A stretch of 52,122 nt of DNA, taken from Kluyvera georgiana ATCC 51603. GTDB taxonomy: Bacteria > Pseudomonadota > Gammaproteobacteria > Enterobacterales > Enterobacteriaceae. Positions 7,547 to 14,644 of this stretch are shown here, in pieces. The position numbers and the translations under genes are program-made. Location of the stretch: assembly GCF_001654985.1 (NCBI RefSeq), contig NZ_LXEU01000095.1:1-52122 (forward strand). The letters run 5' to 3'. The notes under the pieces are model-generated. The model did no database searches, was not told the origin of the DNA, and worked only from the letters and a program-made list of their open reading frames with translations. Every line of letters starts with the position of its first letter. Position 1 is the stretch's first letter.

Positions 7547-7634
7547 TGGCGGTGAGGGGGGGATTCGAACCCCCGATACGTTGCCGTATACACACTTTCC
7601 AGGCGTGCTCCTTCAGCCACTCGGACACCTCACC
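7547..7634 (-). tRNA. serX: tRNA-Ser, anticodon GGA (second copy, next to ghrA)
   Basis: 88 nt, identical to the gene at 1395-1482, with encoded CCA. It occupies the E. coli serX position immediately upstream of the divergent ghrA, so this is the ancestral copy. The integrase remnants lie at its 3' side, making its 3' end the likely attachment site used by the island. Confidence 0.97.
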
Positions 7635-7668
7635 ATATTGTCTTCCCAGCATCGCTGGGACGAGCGCT

Positions 7669-7697
7669 AATGTAGGGAAAAGGCTCGTCAGCGTCAA
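7669..7697 (-). promoter_or_regulatory. Sigma-70 promoter of the second tRNA-Ser
   Basis: TTGACG and TACATT with a 17-bp spacer on the minus strand and a GC-rich discriminator (AGCGCTCG). The 5' leader between promoter and tRNA holds a small hairpin, cccagc-gat-gctggg (7645-7659 on the plus strand). The elements differ from those of the first copy. Confidence 0.8.
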
Positions 7698-7895
7698 TAA
7701 ACTTTTTTGAAAAATCGCGCGTTTAGACAAACTTCAAGCAAATTGCTTCTTTAACATTCATAAATCGTCTTTTTTGCGATCACCCCTGCATTTTCCCGGA
7801 CGGGTATCCGAAATTTGTTATCCTGTTAAATCACAAAAATAATCGAAAACCGCGCCTGGTTGACGCGAATGCGGGCGCCCTGAGCAGGAGTCACT

Positions 7896-8834
7896 ATGGA
7901 GATCATCTTTTATCACCCCACGTTTGATACCTCTTACTGGATTGCAGAGCTAAGCAAAAAGCTCCCCGGCGCTCGTATTCGCGCCTGGGAGCGAGGTGAC
8001 AATGCGCCAGCAGATTACGCGCTGGTGTGGCACCCCCCGGTAGAGATGTTACAAGGTCGCGCACTGAAGGCCGTGTTTGCGCTCGGGGCGGGAGTGGACT
8101 CTATCCTGAGCAAACTCAAGGCGAATCCGGAGATGCTGCCGTTGTCGATTCCGCTGTTTCGACTGGAAGATACCGGCATGGGTATTCAGATGCAGGAATA
8201 CGCGGTCAGCCAGGTGCTGCACTGGTTCCGTCGCTTTGATGACTACCAGGCGTTGCAGCGAGAGTCTACCTGGCAGCCGTTGGCGGACTATACCCATAAC
8301 GAATTTACCATCGGGATCATGGGCGCCGGCGTTCTGGGATCGAAAGTCGCAGAGAGTCTGCTGGCGTGGGGGTTCCCGGTTCAGGTCTGGAGCCGCAGCC
8401 GTAAAAGCTGGCCACAGGTGACCAGCTTTGCCGGAGAAGCTGAGCTGGGCGAATTTTTACGCGGTACGCGCGTGTTGATTAACCTGCTGCCAAACACGGC
8501 GGAAACGCTCGGGATTATTAACGCCTCACTGCTGGAACAGCTACAAGATCATAGCTATGTGCTGAACCTTGCCCGCGGAGTCCACGTTGTGGAGGATGAT
8601 CTGTTGGCGGCGCTTAATAGCGGTAAGCTGAAAGCCGCGATGTTAGATGTGTTCAGCCGTGAACCGCTACCGAAAGAGAGCCCGCTGTGGCTTCATCCAC
8701 GCGTCACGATGACGCCGCACGTCGCCGCCGTGACGCGTCCTCAGGAGGCGATTGCCTATATTGCCCAGAGCATTACTCAGCTTGAGCGCGGTGAAATGCC
8801 GGGTGGCCGAGTCGATCGGGTGCGCGGCTATTGA
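7896..8834 (+). CDS. ghrA: Glyoxylate/hydroxypyruvate reductase A
   Basis: 312 residues, the E. coli length. It reduces glyoxylate to glycolate and hydroxypyruvate to glycerate with NADPH in the cytoplasm. The Rossmann motif [16 protein letters not shown] lies near residue 140. The D-2-hydroxyacid dehydrogenase catalytic trio is present: Arg in [11 protein letters not shown], Glu in DVFSREPLP and His in [18 protein letters not shown] lies 6 nt before the ATG. It is followed by ycdX and ycdY in the same direction, as in E. coli. Confidence 0.97.
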   Translation: MEIIFYHPTFDTSYWIAELSKKLPGARIRAWERGDNAPADYALVWHPPVEMLQGRALKAVFALGAGVDSILSKLKANPEMLPLSIPLFRLEDTGMGIQMQEYAVSQVLHWFRRFDDYQALQRESTWQPLADYTHNEFTIGIMGAGVLGSKVAESLLAWGFPVQVWSRSRKSWPQVTSFAGEAELGEFLRGTRVLINLLPNTAETLGIINASLLEQLQDHSYVLNLARGVHVVEDDLLAALNSGKLKAAMLDVFSREPLPKESPLWLHPRVTMTPHVAAVTRPQEAIAYIAQSITQLERGEMPGGRVDRVRGY

Positions 8835-8900
8835 TGAACCAGGCTAATAAACACCGGGCTTTCCTGCTATCCTAGGCTTATCACGAGAGAGGAGAAAGTG

Positions 8901-9638
8901 ATGTATCCTGTTGACCTACATATGCACACCGTTGCCAGCACGCATGCATACAGTACGCTGCATGACTATATTGCAGAGGCGAAACGTAAAGGGATTAAAC
9001 TCTTCGCGATTACTGACCACGGCCCCGACATGGCCGATGCGCCGCACTACTGGCATTTTGTGAATATGCGCATCTGGCCGCGTATTGTTGAAGGGGTCGG
9101 CATCCTTCGCGGTATTGAGGCCAATATCAAAAATATTGCCGGCGAAATTGACTGCACCGGGCCGATGTTAACCTCGCTCGACTTTATCATCGCCGGTTTC
9201 CACGAGCCGGTCTTTGCTCCTCAGGACAAAGAAACCCATACACAGGCGATGATCGCCGCGATGGCGAGCGGCAATGTGCATATGATTTCACATCCCGGCA
9301 ATCCGAAATTTCCCGTAGATATTCCGGCTATTGCTGCTGCGGCAGCAAAGTATCAGGTGGCGCTGGAGATTAATAATTCCTCGTTTGTTAGCTCGCGCGT
9401 CGGCAGCGAACAAAATTGCCAGGCGATTGCTGCCGCGGTGCGCGATGCGGGTGGCTGGCTGGCGTTGGGTTCTGACTCGCATACCGCGTTTACGCTGGGC
9501 GAGTTTACCGAATGCCAGAAGATCCTCGATGCTGTTGATTTCCCACAGGACAGGATCCTTAACGTCACGCCGCGACGTTTTCTGAATTTCCTTGAATCGC
9601 GCGGGATGCCGTCGATTCCTGAATTTGCTGATTTTTAA
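8901..9638 (+). CDS. ycdX: PHP-domain phosphatase YcdX
   Basis: 245 residues, the E. coli length. A PHP (polymerase and histidinol phosphatase) metal-dependent phosphatase, with the trinuclear zinc ligands visible in [38 protein letters not shown] and LGSDSHTAF. In E. coli it is implicated in swarming motility and works with the chaperone YcdY, encoded 20 bp downstream. The GAGGAGAAA ribosome site favours the ATG at 8901 over the GTG just before it. Confidence 0.95.
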   Translation: MYPVDLHMHTVASTHAYSTLHDYIAEAKRKGIKLFAITDHGPDMADAPHYWHFVNMRIWPRIVEGVGILRGIEANIKNIAGEIDCTGPMLTSLDFIIAGFHEPVFAPQDKETHTQAMIAAMASGNVHMISHPGNPKFPVDIPAIAAAAAKYQVALEINNSSFVSSRVGSEQNCQAIAAAVRDAGGWLALGSDSHTAFTLGEFTECQKILDAVDFPQDRILNVTPRRFLNFLESRGMPSIPEFADF

Positions 9639-9658
9639 TGACTAACTGGAATAACTGA

Positions 9659-10210
9659 ATGAACGAGTTTTCAATCCTCTGCCGTGCGCTGGGTTCCCTG
9701 TATTATCGCCAGCCGCAGGATCCTCTGCTGGTACCGCTGTTTACCCTGATTCGGGAAGGCAAGCTGGCAGCGCACTGGCCGCTGGAGCAGGATGAACTGC
9801 TGACTCGTCTGCAAAAGAGCTGTGATATTCAGCAGATTGCAGCCGACTACAACGCGCTGTTCGTGGGTGAAGAGTGCCGCGTTCCCCCAGTGCGCAGTGC
9901 ATGGGTGGAAGGGGCAAGCGAAGCGGAAGTGCGTGCATTCCTGAGCGGCAACGGTATGCCACTGGGCGACGGGCCGGCGGATCAGATGGGCACGCTGCTG
10001 CTGGCGGCTTCCTGGCTGGAAGATAACGTTGACGAGGATAACGACGCGCTCGAAACGCTGTTTGCTGAGTATCTGTTACCGTGGTTTGAAACGTTTCTCG
10101 GGAAAGTGGAAGCTCATGCCAGTACCGCGTTCTGGCGTACTATGGCACCGTTGACGCGTGAAGCGATCGCCGCGATGTGGGATGAGCTGCAGGAAGAAGA
10201 TGAAGAGTGA
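9659..10210 (+). CDS. ycdY: TorD-family chaperone YcdY
   Basis: 183 residues, one fewer than E. coli. An all-helical member of the TorD/DmsD redox-enzyme maturation family that stimulates zinc loading and activity of YcdX. Family features are the aromatic N-terminal helix (LCRALGSLYYRQP), the YNALFVGEE/PPVRSAW hinge region, and an acidic tail rich in Glu. Expected operon partner of ycdX. Confidence 0.93.
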   Translation: MNEFSILCRALGSLYYRQPQDPLLVPLFTLIREGKLAAHWPLEQDELLTRLQKSCDIQQIAADYNALFVGEECRVPPVRSAWVEGASEAEVRAFLSGNGMPLGDGPADQMGTLLLAASWLEDNVDEDNDALETLFAEYLLPWFETFLGKVEAHASTAFWRTMAPLTREAIAAMWDELQEEDEE

Positions 10211-10281
10211 TTTAGATCACTATTTCACTGCAAATGAAATGTATCTTATGAGAATAATGTGTTCATGATCTCATCATAAAA

Positions 10282-10305
10282 GCGAGCATCTGCTAAGATG
10301 CTCGC
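10282..10305 (+). promoter_or_regulatory. Perfect inverted repeat at the ycdZ translation start
   Basis: Arms gcgagcatct and agatgctcgc with a 4-nt gcta loop end one base before the ATG at 10307. No separate Shine-Dalgarno is visible, so any start signal would be folded into this 10-bp stem. It could be an RNA hairpin limiting translation or a dyad operator at a promoter; the sequence does not decide. Confidence 0.6.
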
Positions 10306-10306
10306 C

Positions 10307-10789
10307 ATGAACGTTATCTTCGCTATCGCAATAACTACAGGCATTCTCTCCGGTCTCTGGGGATGGGTGGCCGTATCGCTTGGTTTATTAAGCTGGGCCG
10401 GTTTTCTTGGCTGCACGGCATATTTCGCCTGCCCGCAGGGCGGTATGAAAGGCCTGGCTATTTCAGCCTGTACTACTATGAGTGGGGTTATCTGGGCGCT
10501 GGTGATTATCTATGGCAGCGCGCTGGCGCCGCATCTGGAGATCGTCAGCTACGTGATGACTGGCGTGGTGGCTTTTCTGATGTGCATACAGTCAAAACAG
10601 CTGCTGCTGTCATTTGTTCCAGGCACCTTTATTGGTGCCTGTGCGACATTTGCCGGGCAGGGCGACTGGCGTGTGGTCGTTCCGTCTCTGTTGGTTGGCC
10701 TGCTGTTTGGCTATGCCATGAAAAACAGCGGTCTATGGCTGGCGAGCCGTAAAGCCGACAGCAAACAGACCAAAGAATCGGCGCTGTAG
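10307..10789 (+). CDS. ycdZ: Inner membrane protein YcdZ (DUF1097)
   Basis: 160 residues from the ATG at 10307, or 163 from 10298 (E. coli annotation is 163). Five hydrophobic stretches predict an integral inner-membrane protein, with GLWGWVAVSLGLLSWAGFLG, FVPGTFIGACATFAGQGDW and FGYAMKNSGLWLA strongly conserved. The function is unknown. The choice of start is unclear because the preceding bases form a perfect hairpin. A strong terminator follows, shared with the convergent csgD. Confidence 0.9.
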   Translation: MNVIFAIAITTGILSGLWGWVAVSLGLLSWAGFLGCTAYFACPQGGMKGLAISACTTMSGVIWALVIIYGSALAPHLEIVSYVMTGVVAFLMCIQSKQLLLSFVPGTFIGACATFAGQGDWRVVVPSLLVGLLFGYAMKNSGLWLASRKADSKQTKESAL

Positions 10790-10802
10790 TGGTCTTGATA
10801 TG

Positions 10803-10840
10803 AAAAAACGGCGGCAGGATCATCCTGCCGCCGTTTTTTT
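10803..10840. terminator. Strong bidirectional terminator between ycdZ and csgD
   Basis: An uninterrupted stem cggcggcaggat/atcctgccgccg is flanked by A6 and T7, so it serves both convergent genes. csgD's stop lies only 10 bp away, leaving no room for csgEFG. Confidence 0.93.
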
Positions 10841-10850
10841 ATGTTCGTCG

Positions 10851-11498
10851 CTAATGCTTAAAATTGTCGTTGGCCCAGGAGACTGCCTGGGTGCGGTTCT
10901 TCACGGCAATTTTCTTAAACAGGTGATAGAGATGCGTTTTTACCGTACTTTCGCTGATAAATAGCGCTCGGGCGATCTCAATGTTTGATGCACCGATTCT
11001 CAACTTATTCAGGATCTCCTTTTCCCGATAGGTAAGGATGGTGCTCTCTAAGTTATCATAGCGATAGTTACCTGCATGCATGATCAGGTAACTGGCGAGC
11101 TTACGCGAAAAATAGCATTCACCTTCCATTACCTTCTGCAAGCCTTTCACCAGAAAAGGTTCTTCGTCGTGGGCATAGAAAATACCGCTAATGTGCGGCC
11201 AAACCTCAATGTCCGGATAAGAGTAGTCTTCAGGTGTGTTGAACAGCAGCAGTTTGACGCCGTTGTTGAGTTTGCACAATTCTTCCTGCCAGGCTTTTAT
11301 GAGACGCCTATCCGTTTCCATCATATCGAAAAGGATAATGCCTGAGCTTAAGTTCTCAATGCTAACTAGATGAATATTAATAATTTTGATATCCATCTTT
11401 AGTAGTTTCCTTAAGTTCTGAGACAGTGCGCATGACTGAAGCGACGGTCTTGTAATTAAGGAAAGCGTCTGGTTAGTAAAGGTGAGCTCTTTTGCCAT
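10851..11498 (-). CDS. csgD: Biofilm master regulator CsgD
   Basis: 215 residues (216 in E. coli). A LuxR/FixJ-type transcription activator that in E. coli and Salmonella turns on csgBAC (curli) and the c-di-GMP/cellulose route. The atypical receiver domain (residues 1-140) keeps LFDMME, LLFNTPEDYSYPDIEVWPHI and GECYFSRKLASYLI. The C-terminal helix-turn-helix (about 148-207) is nearly identical to E. coli: YREKEILNKLRIGASNIEIA, then STVKTHLYHLFKKIAVKNRT. The extreme N-terminus has diverged. GGGGA precedes the ATG. csgE, csgF and csgG, normally downstream in the same operon, are missing, so CsgD stands alone and must control something other than curli. Confidence 0.95.
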   Translation of the reverse strand: MAKELTFTNQTLSLITRPSLQSCALSQNLRKLLKMDIKIINIHLVSIENLSSGIILFDMMETDRRLIKAWQEELCKLNNGVKLLLFNTPEDYSYPDIEVWPHISGIFYAHDEEPFLVKGLQKVMEGECYFSRKLASYLIMHAGNYRYDNLESTILTYREKEILNKLRIGASNIEIARALFISESTVKTHLYHLFKKIAVKNRTQAVSWANDNFKH

Positions 11499-12486
11499 GA
11501 TGAGTCCCCAATATAATTTTCACAGCAGGCAAGTATTATGAAATCATCAATTTAAGTGCTGCTGAAATGTGGTTGCTGTGTGGTTGATATGCTTAAAATA
11601 AAAAATAAGAACCAATGCTGCTTAATTTAAAATTTAGACGCTGGCAATCCTAAAGCAAGAAATAATCGTGAAACAAAATGTAAAAATAAATTTCAAAATG
11701 TATTTTTGGCATTTTCATTAAGATTTTAACACGTAATCTTAATGATCATACATATGTTTTTTTATCGCTTTAAATTCATTGTGTATCATCATGATAGGTG
11801 GTTTTTAAATTGGTTTAATAAGATCCCTTAAGTACATTTGTATGATAATTCAATGTGACCTTTCCCACTCTTCAAACTTTAGTCGAATCGACCATCTTAT
11901 AACGTACTGTTTTGCGGAAGCCTTATTCACAGGCGTTGATGACAGTCGGCTAATACTAAAGGTTGACTTGTTAGAAAATAAATCAACCTTTGCGCTGAGA
12001 TCATCATACCAAGCTGCTATGCATAATCATCCGTATAGCATCGAGTAACTAAGTATTTCGGTGCAGTAAACATTACGTATCTTACTTTCGGTATCACTAA
12101 CGCGGCAAGGCGGTTAATCTTCAAAAGACATGACGAAATAGAATTATCCAGGCAAATGGCAAATAGCAGTCACTATGGTTTTATCTAAAACCGGTAGTGA
12201 GTCTATTTTTGACCATAAAAATAATCCGCAATCTTCTTTATCGCTTGCGCTGGATATCTATGGGATTATTTTAAATCGCCGCATATCAATATTCCAGTTA
12301 TCCGCCATAACTGATTGAAATAAATGGTATTCACTGTTTTTAATTCTTATTAATGCCGTCAGAAGGTTATGTAATTTAATAACCGGGTGTCGTGATTATC
12401 ACCAGCTATATTTTGTTTTTATTACAAAATAATCGATTTTTACGGCAATAGCACACAGCACTTTATAACGCGTGAAAGGGTTAATC
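11499..12486. promoter_or_regulatory. Long AT-rich regulatory region between csgD and the glycine-rich gene
   Basis: 988 bp between head-to-head genes, longer than the already large csgD-csgB region of E. coli (about 750 bp). Visible dyads: attaagatt/aatcttaat at 11717-11743, aaaggttga/tcaaccttt at 11958-11991, and cactatggtttt/aaaaccggtagtg at 12171-12199. A ccgggtg element at 12382-12388 faintly recalls the start of CsgD boxes. The 68-codon frame at 11842-12048 has no ribosome site and I do not call it a gene. The region probably integrates many signals as in E. coli, but individual sites are not certain. Confidence 0.6.
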
Positions 12487-13422
12487 ATGAAAATGAAGCA
12501 ACTCGCCATTATTGTGGCGCTCACCGTTTTATACCCTGCAACGACTATATATGCCGTAGCTGCAGGTGGTAATGGCAATAACGGTGGAAATAGCAATAGC
12601 GGCCAAAACGCTAATAGCCAGGGAAATGGCAATGGCAACAATGGTAATGGTAACGGCAATGGAGGGGGTGGCAACGGAAGCGGCAATAACGGCAACGGCA
12701 ATGCTAACGGTAACGGCGGCGGTGGCGACAACGGCGGCGGCGGTAACGGCAATGGCAATAACGGGAACGGTAATGGCAATGGAGGCGGAGGCAACGGAAG
12801 CGGCAATAATGGCAATGGGAATGGCAACGGTAACGGCGGCGGCGGTGGTAATAACGGCGGTGGCGGTCAGGGTGGCGGCAGCGGTGGCGGCGGCGACAAT
12901 GGCGGCGGTAACGGTAATGGCAATAACGGGAACGGTAATGGCAATGGAGGCGGGGGCAACGGAAGCGGCAATAATGGCAATGGGAATGGCAACGGTAACG
13001 GCGGCGGTGGTCATCACGGCAACGGCGGTCATGGAAACCACGAAGGCAATGGCGGTGGTAACGGTGGCGGTTGGGGTAATGGTGGCGGTCACGGCCATAA
13101 TCCGTTCGGTGGTCATGGAAATCATGGTGGCGGCAATCACGGCGGCGGTAACCACGGCGGTGGCGACGGTAACCACGGTGGCGGTGGCGGTAACCACGGC
13201 GGTGGCGGCGGTAACCACGGCGGCGGTGGTGGCAACAACGGTGGTGGCGGCGGTAACAACGGTGGTGGAGACTGCAATGGCGGCGGCAACAACGGCGGTG
13301 GTTCAGGCGTAACCGTAACGACCGTTCGTGGCGGTCAGTCGGGCGGGAATGGCTCGGATAATAACAGTTCAAGATCCTCTAAGTGCAACCAGCCTGGGGC
13401 GATTGGCTGTAACTTCCGCTAA
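12487..13422 (+). CDS. Secreted Gly/Asn/His-rich repeat protein in place of csgBAC
   Basis: 311 residues. The start at 12487 has AAAGGG 6 nt upstream. A Sec signal peptide (MKMKQLAIIVALTVLYPATT, cleavage near residue 22-26) leads to a mature chain made almost wholly of Gly and Asn. Three 34-residue blocks at 46-79, 86-119 and 141-174 repeat, the last two identical; in DNA they lie at 12622-12723, 12742-12843 and 12907-13008. Residues 176-244 hold 13 His in GGNHGGG-type units, and the tail has three Cys (263, 300, 308; SSKCNQPGAIGCNFR). The GGGNHGGGGNN flavour recalls the CsgA N-terminal secretion segment, but the amyloid repeats with spaced Ser/Gln/Asn are absent. It is divergent from csgD. 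An extracellular matrix or metal-binding role is inference. Confidence 0.8.
   Translation: MKMKQLAIIVALTVLYPATTIYAVAAGGNGNNGGNSNSGQNANSQGNGNGNNGNGNGNGGGGNGSGNNGNGNANGNGGGGDNGGGGNGNGNNGNGNGNGGGGNGSGNNGNGNGNGNGGGGGNNGGGGQGGGSGGGGDNGGGNGNGNNGNGNGNGGGGNGSGNNGNGNGNGNGGGGHHGNGGHGNHEGNGGGNGGGWGNGGGHGHNPFGGHGNHGGGNHGGGNHGGGDGNHGGGGGNHGGGGGNHGGGGGNNGGGGGNNGGGDCNGGGNNGGGSGVTVTTVRGGQSGGNGSDNNSSRSSKCNQPGAIGCNFR
12622..13008 (+). repeat. Three 102-bp coding repeats inside the glycine-rich gene
   Basis: Units at 12622-12723, 12742-12843 and 12907-13008 encode 34-residue blocks; the second and third are identical in protein and differ by a few synonymous bases. Low-complexity ggc/aac/aat codons continue to about 13315. 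Such repeats favour length changes by slippage or recombination. Confidence 0.85.
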
Positions 13423-13470
13423 TAGATAAGTATGGATTAATCATTGAGTGATATGAGTTTATTCTATTAA

Positions 13471-13505
13471 TAGGCCGTAACCTCTGGCGTTACGGCCTTT
13501 TTTAT
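13471..13505 (+). terminator. Rho-independent terminator of the glycine-rich gene
   Basis: Stem ggccgtaac/gttacggcc with a 7-nt loop and a T6 run, about 50 bp after the stop. It shows the gene is transcribed on its own. Confidence 0.92.
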
Positions 13506-13608
13506 GTTTATCAGCCAGCATAAAGAACGCGATGGTACCGCCGATAATGAGGCTAACTATATAAATTTTCTATGTAAAACGTGGTTGCAAAAGGGCTGAT
13601 GTGAGCAT

Positions 13609-13631
13609 AATGTAAAGAAAATGTTTACATT
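13609..13631. promoter_or_regulatory. Dyad upstream of ymdA
   Basis: Arms aatgtaaa and tttacatt with a 7-nt spacer, 76 bp before the ymdA ATG. It is suitable as a regulator-binding site; the regulator is unknown. Confidence 0.4.
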
Positions 13632-13706
13632 AAGAGTGCTCGCTTCGAATTGCAGATCCTGGACGCAACGTCTTCATGGAAGATCTCAAATTATCGGAGA
13701 GTTACC

Positions 13707-14015
13707 ATGCAAACATTCCCGCGATTTTTCACTGCTATCATCTCCTTGCTTGCCTTTCTCTGTTTCAGCACGCTGGCCGCAAACAGTGGTGTGATCCACT
13801 TTCGTGGGCAGATCGTCGAGCCGCCCTGCGATTACCAACCCTCACCGACCAAAATGAGCGTGAACTGTTATCAGGACGGCAAGAATCATGTTCAGACGGT
13901 ATCAATGAACGCCCTGCAGCAGGGGCAGCAGTTCGTCAATGAGAAGAGCACCGCCAGGCTGCAATGGCTAAATGCGGATAAAAAAGAAGCGATCCTCACC
14001 GTGGAGTACAAATAG
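13707..14015 (+). CDS. ymdA: Small secreted fimbrial-like protein YmdA
   Basis: 102 residues, starting at the ATG with GGAG 8 nt upstream. A signal peptide (QTFPRFFTAIISLLAFLCF, cleavage after STLAA) is followed by a compact beta-rich domain with two Cys (PPCDY and VNCYQ), probably one disulphide. The final strand AILTVEYK resembles the last strand of pilin domains. Identification as YmdA rests on position (between the curli locus and ymdB), length (103 in E. coli) and secretion signal; I could not compare it residue by residue. It lies next to the glycine-rich gene, so it may belong with the same surface structure. Confidence 0.65.
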   Translation: MQTFPRFFTAIISLLAFLCFSTLAANSGVIHFRGQIVEPPCDYQPSPTKMSVNCYQDGKNHVQTVSMNALQQGQQFVNEKSTARLQWLNADKKEAILTVEYK

Positions 14016-14086
14016 CCCGAAACGAAATGACGGGGCGCGTTGTCTATGGTAGATAATCGATTTGTCTTAGTAAGAGGATAGTAAGC

Positions 14087-14644
14087 ATGACCGAACGAAT
14101 TCAGGTGCTGCAGGGAGATATCACCCGCTTTGAGGTGGATGTTATCGTCAATGCCGCCAATCCTTCACTGATGGGAGGCGGTGGTGTGGATGGTGCAATC
14201 CATCGCGCTGCCGGGCCGTCGTTACAGGAGGCTTGCGCCGTTGTTCGCCAGCAGCAGGGAACCTGTCCGACCGGGCATGCGGTGATCACTCACGCGGGAA
14301 ACCTGAAAGCAAAAGCGGTTATTCATACGGTTGGGCCGGTCTGGCAGGGTGGGGGAGAACAGGAAGCCTCGCTCTTGCAGCAGGCATACCACAATAGCTT
14401 GCAGCTGGCGCTGGATAATGGCTATCGCACGCTGGCCTTTCCGGCGATTTCAACCGGAGCCTACGGCTACCCTCATCGTGAGGCGGCGGAAATTGCCATC
14501 AGTACAGTGGCCGCGTTTCTGACTCGGCGCAGCCTGCCGGAAATTGTCTTTTTTGTCTGCTTCGATGACGAAACCACGCGGTTGTATCAGGAAATACTCG
14601 GCCAGACGCGGGTCCCTGCGCTGGCCAACGACGCCAACACCTAG
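14087..14644 (+). CDS. ymdB: O-acetyl-ADP-ribose deacetylase YmdB (macrodomain)
   Basis: 185 residues (177 in E. coli). A macrodomain protein that hydrolyses O-acetyl-ADP-ribose and, in E. coli, restrains RNase III and affects biofilm formation. The ADP-ribose pocket is clear: [20 protein letters not shown] near residues 17-36 and [13 protein letters not shown] near 120. AGAGGAT precedes the ATG. In E. coli clsC (cardiolipin synthase C) follows and overlaps ymdB. Here clsC is absent and the ymdB stop interlocks with that of the convergent opgC in a shared ctag. Confidence 0.93.
   Translation: MTERIQVLQGDITRFEVDVIVNAANPSLMGGGGVDGAIHRAAGPSLQEACAVVRQQQGTCPTGHAVITHAGNLKAKAVIHTVGPVWQGGGEQEASLLQQAYHNSLQLALDNGYRTLAFPAISTGAYGYPHREAAEIAISTVAAFLTRRSLPEIVFFVCFDDETTRLYQEILGQTRVPALANDANT

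Noticed and set aside
11842-12048. 68-codon frame between csgD and the glycine-rich gene
   Set aside because: No ribosome site, no CsgB/CsgA-like repeats and no recognisable domain; it lies in the regulatory region.
12382-12392. Possible CsgD box (ccgggtgtcgtg) upstream of the glycine-rich gene
   Set aside because: Only the first bases agree with the reported consensus CGGGKGAGNKA; not enough to call a site.
12600-13300. Repeats resembling a CRISPR array
   Set aside because: Units are in frame, unequal in spacing, low complexity and coding; there are no unique spacers and no cas genes.
12529-13372. Long open frames on both strands across the glycine-rich gene
   Set aside because: They are by-products of ggc/aac repeats; their proteins are runs of Ala/Val/Thr/Ile or His/Arg, with no ribosome site and no signal peptide. 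Only the frame from 12487 has both.
13490-13562. Short hydrophobic minus-strand reading (SLIIGGTIAFFMLADK) before ymdA
   Set aside because: No ATG/GTG/TTG start in frame before the upstream stop. It may be a trace of a lost membrane gene, but the evidence is too thin to call.
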